A stretch of DNA of 7,984 nucleotides from Chloroflexota bacterium (GTDB lineage: Bacteria; Chloroflexota; Anaerolineae; Promineifilales; Promineifilaceae). The stretch is taken from assembly GCA_030599405.1 (NCBI GenBank), contig JAUVOB010000048.1, positions 1 through 7,984 on the forward strand, in the 5' to 3' direction. Below are positions 1-5,107 of the stretch, piece after piece. Positions within the stretch are counted from its first letter, which is position 1. Every line of letters starts with the position of its first letter. Made by a program: the position numbers and the translations under genes. Below the pieces are notes generated by a model. That model saw only the letters and a program-made list of their open reading frames with translations. It had not been told where the DNA came from and made no database searches.

Positions 1-547
1 GGAGATTGCCCATACTGTCGGCGAGCGCGGTCTGTTCCGTCGCCGATTCCAAAGGTGTCGAAAAAAAGAAATTTCGAATCGTGTTGTAGAAATTTGATGG
101 CGTCAACAGTTGATCGGCATCGGTCGCTCCAACACGGTACAGGGCAATATAGTCTGCCCTTTCCTCCATATATGGAGGGCTGGAGAATTGCTCAATCGTC
201 TCCTGAATCGATTGCAGCTGTCCTTCAAGCCCGCCAGGCACGTCAACTACAAACACTGTAAACGTCCCGGCTTGATAGTCTCCGATGACCTGTACGTCGC
301 TGACGACCTCTCCATTGTGACTGACTACGATGTTATCGGGTTCTAGCTCCAACGGCTTCCCTAGCTCGTCGGTTGCGTACGCGCGAAGGATGATTATCGG
401 TGGGCTCCCGTTCTCACTGCTGGATATTACGATCCGTCCCCCGTCTTGCTGGGCGAACGCCCCAGGCGGACTAATTAGCCAGGCAACACCAATTAGAAGC
501 GCAATGTATATCGATGTTCTCAGCCTATATCCAAGGTATCCAAGCAT
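1..547 (-). CDS. Secreted/membrane vWA-domain protein, partial (N-terminal 182 codons)
   Basis: The reading frame is open from ATG at 547-545 to the left edge, so the 3' end is missing. Residues 1-32 form a signal sequence: basic YRLR, then a hydrophobic stretch SIYIALLIGVAWLI, then a likely cut at AFA|QQ. A beta-rich segment follows, then a vWA core beginning TFTVFVVDVPGG (about 95-106). D102 is in the first metal-site position, but the usual DxSxS serines are replaced (D-V-P-G-G). The later TALADSM segment (about 173) supplies the expected MIDAS threonine. Much of the readable protein aligns with the minus-strand vWA-FHA protein ending at 2787 (YMEERADYIALYRVG versus YMMEENDFVGIYRVG; TALADSMGNL versus TALVDSVMNIL). 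The missing part therefore probably holds a TM helix and a cytoplasmic FHA domain (inference). AGAGG at 561-557 lies 9 nt before the ATG. Its ligand and role are unknown; vWA domains generally bind proteins. Confidence 0.85.
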   Translation of the reverse strand, partial: MLGYLGYRLRTSIYIALLIGVAWLISPPGAFAQQDGGRIVISSSENGSPPIIILRAYATDELGKPLELEPDNIVVSHNGEVVSDVQVIGDYQAGTFTVFVVDVPGGLEGQLQSIQETIEQFSSPPYMEERADYIALYRVGATDADQLLTPSNFYNTIRNFFFSTPLESATEQTALADSMGNL

Positions 548-556
548 GATTGCCAG

Positions 557-561
557 CCTCT
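557..561 (-). promoter_or_regulatory. Ribosome binding site of the left-edge vWA gene
   Basis: AGAGG on the minus strand lies 9 nt before the ATG at 547-545. This supports that start, together with the signal-peptide-like N-terminus that follows it. The match is moderate. Confidence 0.4.
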
Positions 562-680
562 ACTACTATGGTTGATGGTCTACTTGAACTCTTGATGCCC
601 TCGGGATGAATTATCTATTACGAAAGGATTCAGAGAACTATAGACAGCAGATCACGCCCTTCTCACACATTAATCAAAGG

Positions 681-712
681 AAACATACAGCCTGTGATTC
701 CTACTGTCAAGC
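681..712. repeat. Bipartite intergenic element, copy 1
   Basis: AAACATACAGCC (681-692), 13 unrelated bases, then GTCAAGC (706-712). Copy 2 at 5014-5045 has the same two blocks with exactly the same 13-nt gap. It reads as a minus-strand promoter (TTGACA / TATGTT) plus extra conserved flank (GGC TG before the -10). Both promoter function and a regulator site are possible. Confidence 0.6.
682..710 (-). promoter_or_regulatory. Sigma-70-like promoter for the left-edge vWA gene
   Basis: On the minus strand, TTGACA (710-705, all six consensus bases) is followed by a 17-nt spacer and TATGTT (687-682, four of six). Transcription would start near 675, giving a leader of about 130 nt. The same arrangement recurs at 5043-5015 upstream of the paralogous minus-strand gene, which strengthens the call. 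Confidence 0.5.
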
Positions 713-715
713 GGC

Positions 716-744
716 TTGCGAACATGCACCATTGTTCATATACT
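716..744 (+). promoter_or_regulatory. Sigma-70-like promoter for the plus-strand vWA-FHA gene
   Basis: TTGCGA (716-721, four of six consensus bases), a 17-nt spacer and TATACT (739-744, five of six). Transcription would begin near 751, giving a leader of about 47 nt before the ATG at 798. Confidence 0.5.
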
Positions 745-784
745 GCCGCGGTAATAGGTGATTCACGAAGGGCATCTGCAAAGC

Positions 785-788
785 AGGA
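785..788 (+). promoter_or_regulatory. Shine-Dalgarno of the plus-strand vWA-FHA gene
   Basis: AGGA lies 9 nt before the ATG at 798 and supports that start. Confidence 0.5.
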
Positions 789-797
789 TATTCTAGA

Positions 798-2807
798 ATG
801 TTAAGACGCCAAGTGCTTTATCTCTCCATACTACCCACGTTGATTTTGCTAGGTGTTATATCAGTAATTCCAACATCTGCTCAGGGAGATAATTATCGTG
901 TCAGATTATCGCCGCCTGACGCTACAGAATTTCCCGAAATCTCTTTTAACCTCATCGCCCTCGATTCCGATCTCAATGTGATCACGGATTTGAGCGGTAT
1001 AGAGATCACTGAGGATGGCTTGACCATCAGCGACCTTTTCTCAGAGACGGTGAAAGTAGGAGCGGAAGTCATATTCGTCATCGACGCAAATACAGATATC
1101 GAGGAACGTGACGAAGCCGGTGGCCCAAGTCGAAGAGAGAAGGTCCGCGATAGCATAGTGCGATTTGTTGATCACTATATGGATCCGGAGAACCTGGACA
1201 GGATTAGCATAATCGTTCCCGATGAACAGAGCGGTCGCTTTCTGGAAGAGCCAGGAATGGTGTTTCACAATACGGTCAAAAACGCCGTCAATTTCTACAT
1301 GCCAGACGAGCTTGGGGAGACGCCACTCAATAATATGCTTGAGATGGCCCTCCAGCAGGCCGAGATTGGAGGCATTGAGGGGCGGGTTCCTGCGATTGTA
1401 CTGTTCTCCGACAGCGGTCAACTGAATGAACAACTCGACTTTGATGGACTGGTTGAGGAATCACTGGACAGCCAGGCTGTGTTCTACGCGGCAATCCTGG
1501 GTACTCGTGCTGATCCGTGGGAAATAGACGATGTGCAGAGATTGACCGGTCCGACTGGTGGATCCTATGTGCACATGCCAGAGACCAACGATGCCGATCC
1601 GCTCTATAATATGATTAGAGACCGGGCTACTACTAGCCAATTAACGTACCAGTCATTGTTGAATACAAGTGGCCAGCACACAATCGTAGCCGAATTAGGT
1701 GGGGTAAGGGGCGAAGTCGTATTTGATTTGGTGATTGCACCGCCGGCGGTATCGTTGGCTGTAGATAACAGCCGGCCGATTCTCCGGGTAGCCCAAGAAG
1801 CTACGACACCACTGGAAGAGGTCGAGCCAATGATTCAGCCTCTCGGAGCCGAGGTAAGTTGGCCAGATGGCCATCCGCGGGACCTTTCAGCCGCCTCTCT
1901 CTTGGTAGATGGTATACCTCGACCGTTAAGAGCTCCTGTATTGGATGGCAGTGGACTGCTAACATTTGACTGGGATATCCGAGATCTTGATAGTGGCCTA
2001 TACGCTGTCCAGGTCCAGGTTGAAGATGAGCAAGGGTTAATTGGTGTCAGCGCGCCGCTCCCGGTGGCGATTGTTGTCGAAAGACCGGTCCTCCAACCTA
2101 CAACAACTCCAATTCCATCTCCTACATCTGAGCCGACTCCTGTACCGGTGCCAACGCCAACCCCGGAACCACCGGCGCTAATGGACTTGGCTAGAGAAAA
2201 CGCACTATTTCTCGGTGGCGGGGCGGCTCTTATCCTCTTAGCTATCGTCGTCATTGTTTCTGTGACATTGTTGATACGAGCCGGTCGAAAGAAAGGGAAG
2301 GATTCTAGCGCAGGAGGAGAGTTGCCCACTGATCCAGCTGCTGGCGGTCAGCCCGAATCGGATCCAACTTATGCGATAATGCCAGGTTTTGCCATGTCGC
2401 AATCGACTGGTGCCTACCTGGAGGCGGTGGAAAACGCGCCTGAGCATGTCAATCTGATCCCCATCTCGGGAAACAATGTTACCCTTGGGCGCGATCCGAA
2501 AGTGTCACAAATTAGTTTCAACGACCGGAGCGTTTCACGCCTACATGCTCGAATACTTGAAAGTCATGGTTCATACAGGATTTATGACGAAGGAAGTACG
2601 AGCGGAACATACGTCAACTATCAACGTATCGGTCTGACACCACGAGTTTTAAGCAACCGGGACGAAGTTCATGTCGGCCGCGTTCATCTTCGATTCCACC
2701 TTGTCTTGCCCCCGGGAGAGCAGGACGAGAGCGCCGAGACGGCTAGAAAAACGGGTAAAGACGATACGCTGGCAAACGGGGAAGACTCAGGGTTGTCGGT
2801 ATCTTAG
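798..2807 (+). CDS. Signal peptide-vWA-PT linker-TM-FHA membrane protein
   Basis: This is a 669-residue type I membrane protein. Residues 1-28 form a signal peptide (MLRRQ, hydrophobic core, cut near TSA|QG). The vWA domain spans about 90-275, with a first metal-site strand VIFVIDANTD (D96, N98 and D100 in place of DxSxS), T175 and D205 (LFSDSGQ). A beta-rich Ig-like stretch follows (about 283-427). Then comes a Pro/Thr/Ser/Glu linker (432-459), a TM helix (about 469-494) and a basic stop-transfer RAGRKKGK. The cytoplasmic FHA domain (about 555-635) keeps the phosphothreonine-binding signature: G564-R565, S580-R581-x-H583, and TSGTYVN at 601-607 with Ser in place of the usual Asn-Gly Asn. After the FHA domain lies an acidic and Thr/Ser-rich tail of about 33 residues. 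The likely role (inference) is linking an external vWA binding event to internal phospho-Thr signalling. It is divergent from the left-edge gene and convergent, with a 21-bp overlap, with the next one. Confidence 0.9.
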   Translation: MLRRQVLYLSILPTLILLGVISVIPTSAQGDNYRVRLSPPDATEFPEISFNLIALDSDLNVITDLSGIEITEDGLTISDLFSETVKVGAEVIFVIDANTDIEERDEAGGPSRREKVRDSIVRFVDHYMDPENLDRISIIVPDEQSGRFLEEPGMVFHNTVKNAVNFYMPDELGETPLNNMLEMALQQAEIGGIEGRVPAIVLFSDSGQLNEQLDFDGLVEESLDSQAVFYAAILGTRADPWEIDDVQRLTGPTGGSYVHMPETNDADPLYNMIRDRATTSQLTYQSLLNTSGQHTIVAELGGVRGEVVFDLVIAPPAVSLAVDNSRPILRVAQEATTPLEEVEPMIQPLGAEVSWPDGHPRDLSAASLLVDGIPRPLRAPVLDGSGLLTFDWDIRDLDSGLYAVQVQVEDEQGLIGVSAPLPVAIVVERPVLQPTTTPIPSPTSEPTPVPVPTPTPEPPALMDLARENALFLGGGAALILLAIVVIVSVTLLIRAGRKKGKDSSAGGELPTDPAAGGQPESDPTYAIMPGFAMSQSTGAYLEAVENAPEHVNLIPISGNNVTLGRDPKVSQISFNDRSVSRLHARILESHGSYRIYDEGSTSGTYVNYQRIGLTPRVLSNRDEVHVGRVHLRFHLVLPPGEQDESAETARKTGKDDTLANGEDSGLSVS

Positions 2808-4691
2808 CCGGACCGCACCCAATCTGATCTCATCCCCGTCGGTTAGTTGGAGACCAGGCTGGGGCACGCGTTGCTCGTTGACAAAGGTGCCACTGGTGCT
2901 CTGTTCATCGAAGATCCGGTGACCCCCACCTTCCTGGACGATCGTGGAATGGATGCGAGAGACCGTACCGTCGCTACTAAATGCTATATCAGCCTGCTTC
3001 GAGGAGCGACCGAGGCGAATTTCCACTACGTCTAGATCGATGCGACCCGGATTTTGGCCAGAGGTCTGCAACACTTCCAAGAAAGCGGTCGGACGTGCCT
3101 TTCCTTTTCCCCGCTTATCAAGGCCATGAACGTCTGGCGCATAGCGACTGGCTTCCCTTTGGGTTCGAGACGCCCGGTATCCGGCATCTTGAGCGCGATC
3201 GACCTGACGAACGAACCCGCGTAAGAATGGCACGCGTCGGAAAAAGTATGGAACGCGGAAGTTCCGAGGAAGGCTTGATCGACCAAGAAACTTGATCACA
3301 ACTACTAATATCAGAATCGCGATAATTAGTAGAAAACAGCCACCGATATATTTCCCATAACCGAGGAATCTATCGAGTATTCTGTCAAAAGCACTGCTGG
3401 GTGAGACCGCTTCCGGGATAACAGTTTCACCTTTCAGGATGGTTATTACAATTTCCGGAGTAGCAACCCGATGACCTAGGTCATCTAATGCTACAACCTG
3501 AAAGCGATTCTCCCCGTATACCAAAGAGTCGATGGCGGCCTCGAAGTTCTCGATCTGATCTACATCGATGTCTTGTGATAGGATGCCGTTTACCTGTAAA
3601 AACGCTGATGACAGTGTGCGTTCGCCATCCTCAGGCCAGGTTACTAGTGTAGAGAATGACAACTGGACGGCCTGGTCAACGCTATCCAGGGTCATCTCCC
3701 GGCTATCCTGAGGTATATCAAGAGAGATTTGGGGAGCTCCAGGTACTAGCGTTATTGTAGATTCAGCCCCAATACTTGGATTGCCGGCTAGGCTAACCTC
3801 TACCGTATGATCTCCGCCGGTCATTTCATTTACTGTGTAACGAAGGATTGTCTGGTTTCTGAACGAGGTGATTTTGTCCCAAAGGGTTGTCATTTGATCG
3901 GCCGTGGCAAGATTAGTTGTCTCACCACGAGTACCTGCCGCGACCTGGGAGAGATACTGCTGGCCCACCCGTTTTCGGTCACCCGAAAGGTTCTGGTTAT
4001 CAAGCCAGATAGTATGGATCGGGACACCGAGCTCGGCCGCGCGTCTCGGTAAGTCTTCTGGTTCGTTCTGGGTGCTGACCGTGTCCGTCCCATCAGAAAT
4101 AACGACGATGTGGACGGGCATATTCTCTGCTGGTCTTATCGCTTCTATATTGTTAAGTATATTCATGACGCTATCGACCAAGGCCGTCGCCCCAGTACTA
4201 GGAGACGGGGGAGAAGCAAAGACATTTAGCACGCTATTGTGAAACGCGTCAGGCGCCAGAAGTTCAGTGGCTCCAAGTTCGCCTACTCGATAAATGCCGA
4301 CGAAATCATTTTCCTCCATCATATAGGAATCACTGGCATACCGGGTTATCGATTCCTGGATGGTTGGTATAAAAGAGGAAACGCCCTCGGGAATATCGAT
4401 TATGAACACCGTCAGCGTCCCGCCCGTGTGCGTTCCGGCGAGCTCCCAATCGGAGACCGGAACGCCATCCTGGTTGACCACAAACCTCTGTCCCGTCAGG
4501 TCGACATTGTTTCCCCTTCCATCTATCGCGTAGACATATAGATCGACACTCGGCGCGGCGCTGGTGTCGGAACCAGTTATGAATAGTTCACTGATTGTCT
4601 GTTGAGCTGCGGCACTTCCACTGCCACTTATAAGCAAGATAGAAAGTAGGAGAAACGAAACAACAGTCAGACCATGCCTTGAGTTTCGCAT
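2787..4691 (-). CDS. Signal peptide-vWA-TM-FHA membrane protein, paralogue of the left-edge gene
   Basis: The product has 634 residues from ATG at 4691. An in-frame GTG at 4718 would add nine residues, but I see no Shine-Dalgarno before it. GAAGGA (4709-4704) lies 12 nt before the ATG, which then starts directly with MRNSRHG and a hydrophobic core. The signal peptide cut is near AAA|QQ (after residue 29). The vWA domain covers about 90-280: TLTVFIIDIPEG with D99, DxSxS degraded to D-I-P-E-G, T169 (ATALVDSV) and D200 (VVISDG). A beta-rich Ig-like part runs to about 420. The TM helix is at about 448-468, then a basic, Arg/Phe-rich cytoplasmic linker and a C-terminal FHA domain (about 550-634). 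The FHA motifs are G561-R562, S578-R579-x-H581, and TSGTFVN with Ser instead of Asn before Gly. The protein ends right after the last FHA strand. The vWA domain is extracytoplasmic and the FHA domain cytoplasmic. Its partners are unknown. Confidence 0.9.
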   Translation of the reverse strand: MRNSRHGLTVVSFLLLSILLISGSGSAAAQQTISELFITGSDTSAAPSVDLYVYAIDGRGNNVDLTGQRFVVNQDGVPVSDWELAGTHTGGTLTVFIIDIPEGVSSFIPTIQESITRYASDSYMMEENDFVGIYRVGELGATELLAPDAFHNSVLNVFASPPSPSTGATALVDSVMNILNNIEAIRPAENMPVHIVVISDGTDTVSTQNEPEDLPRRAAELGVPIHTIWLDNQNLSGDRKRVGQQYLSQVAAGTRGETTNLATADQMTTLWDKITSFRNQTILRYTVNEMTGGDHTVEVSLAGNPSIGAESTITLVPGAPQISLDIPQDSREMTLDSVDQAVQLSFSTLVTWPEDGERTLSSAFLQVNGILSQDIDVDQIENFEAAIDSLVYGENRFQVVALDDLGHRVATPEIVITILKGETVIPEAVSPSSAFDRILDRFLGYGKYIGGCFLLIIAILILVVVIKFLGRSSLPRNFRVPYFFRRVPFLRGFVRQVDRAQDAGYRASRTQREASRYAPDVHGLDKRGKGKARPTAFLEVLQTSGQNPGRIDLDVVEIRLGRSSKQADIAFSSDGTVSRIHSTIVQEGGGHRIFDEQSTSGTFVNEQRVPQPGLQLTDGDEIRLGAVRLRYRQP

Positions 4692-4703
4692 ACGGTTCAC
4701 CAG

Positions 4704-4709
4704 TCCTTC
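4704..4709 (-). promoter_or_regulatory. Shine-Dalgarno that favours the ATG start at 4691
   Basis: GAAGGA on the minus strand lies 12 nt before the ATG at 4691-4689. That spacing is long but usable. It falls inside the coding sequence if the GTG at 4718 were the start. No comparable site precedes that GTG, so the shorter form is preferred. Confidence 0.4.
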
Positions 4710-4764
4710 AATAGGCACAGACTAGGTCAAATGCCGCAAAGGATTTCGTTCATGAATAGCTATA

Positions 4765-4793
4765 ATTCCATTGCGTGGGTAAACTTCTGTCAA
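4765..4793 (-). promoter_or_regulatory. Sigma-70-like promoter proximal to the minus-strand vWA-FHA gene
   Basis: On the minus strand, TTGACA (4793-4788, all six consensus bases), a 17-nt spacer and TGGAAT (4770-4765, four of six). Transcription would begin near 4758, giving about 65 nt of leader to the ATG at 4691 or about 40 nt to the GTG at 4718. Confidence 0.5.
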
Positions 4794-5013
4794 GTGATTA
4801 AACTACAAATGTGGACGGTCTTTATTTCGGCAATTATGCGTGACGACCAGGCATAGCCTTGATAAAATTGAGAAAGTAGGTAAAGGATTAGAAACTGGTG
4901 GGCAGTCGATATCCTTTATATATGCCGCATAACCCTCCATTTTCAGTTGCTGAGCATGCTCGGAATCGCCAATTCATTAGTCACCACACAGGTTTATGAC
5001 CAAACCTTGCTGA
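4794..5013. other. Intergenic stretch without a recognisable gene
   Basis: This is part of the roughly 400-bp divergent gap between the second vWA-FHA gene and the peptidase gene. No ORF of convincing length, tRNA or other RNA signature was seen. The only structure noted is a perfect 10-bp palindrome, GAGCATGCTC (4952-4961), which could be an operator half-pair but may be chance. Confidence 0.4.
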
Positions 5014-5045
5014 AAACATACAGCCACTATCAGGCAAAGTCAAGC
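5014..5045. repeat. Bipartite intergenic element, copy 2
   Basis: AAACATACAGCC (5014-5025), 13 unrelated bases, then GTCAAGC (5039-5045). It is identical in both blocks and in gap length to the copy at 681-712. In both places it sits in the gap between a minus-strand vWA gene and a plus-strand FHA gene. Confidence 0.6.
5015..5043 (-). promoter_or_regulatory. Distal sigma-70-like promoter toward the minus-strand vWA-FHA gene
   Basis: On the minus strand, TTGACT (5043-5038, five of six consensus bases), a 17-nt spacer and TATGTT (5020-5015, four of six). It would give a leader of about 300 nt before the start at 4691, upstream of the stronger-looking proximal promoter. It is listed because the arrangement exactly repeats that at 710-682. 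Confidence 0.4.
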
Positions 5046-5107
5046 CTGCAAAAAGTCACAGGTCGCGATGCAGGATCAAGCACTGGTTCGGTTCAAATTA
5101 GAAGATA

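Larger units (their letters stand above)
548..797. promoter_or_regulatory. Divergent intergenic promoter region
   Basis: These 250 bp separate the starts of two divergently transcribed vWA genes. They hold a minus-strand promoter candidate (710 down to 682) and a plus-strand candidate (716-744) placed back to back, with only 5 bp between their -35 boxes. They also hold one copy of a bipartite element shared with the second divergent region. The stretch 562-680 shows no gene and no clear structure; it would be the 5' leader of the minus-strand gene. Confidence 0.6.

Noticed and set aside
61..67. A run of seven A within the left-edge vWA gene as a possible frameshift or phase-variation site
   Set aside because: The frame stays open on both sides, and the residues on both sides align with the paralogue, so the gene is intact as read. 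Seven bases is short for a phase-variable tract.
1835..2329. A 164-residue minus-strand ORF opposite the vWA-FHA gene
   Set aside because: It is low complexity (Gly/Val repeats mirroring the Pro/Thr linker codons), has no recognisable domain, and lies fully antisense to a convincing gene.
2790..2820. Hairpin at the convergent gene ends as a bidirectional terminator
   Set aside because: The stem has two bulges and an 11-nt loop, and there is no T tract on either strand, so it is mentioned with the overlap but not annotated as a terminator.
4716..4718. GTG at 4718 as the start of the minus-strand vWA-FHA gene
   Set aside because: No Shine-Dalgarno precedes it, while GAAGGA precedes the ATG at 4691, which also starts immediately at a typical basic signal-peptide n-region. 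It remains possible.
4952..4961. Perfect 10-bp palindrome GAGCATGCTC as an operator
   Set aside because: It is a single copy, not seen in the other divergent region and not near an identified promoter box; chance occurrence is likely in this length of sequence.
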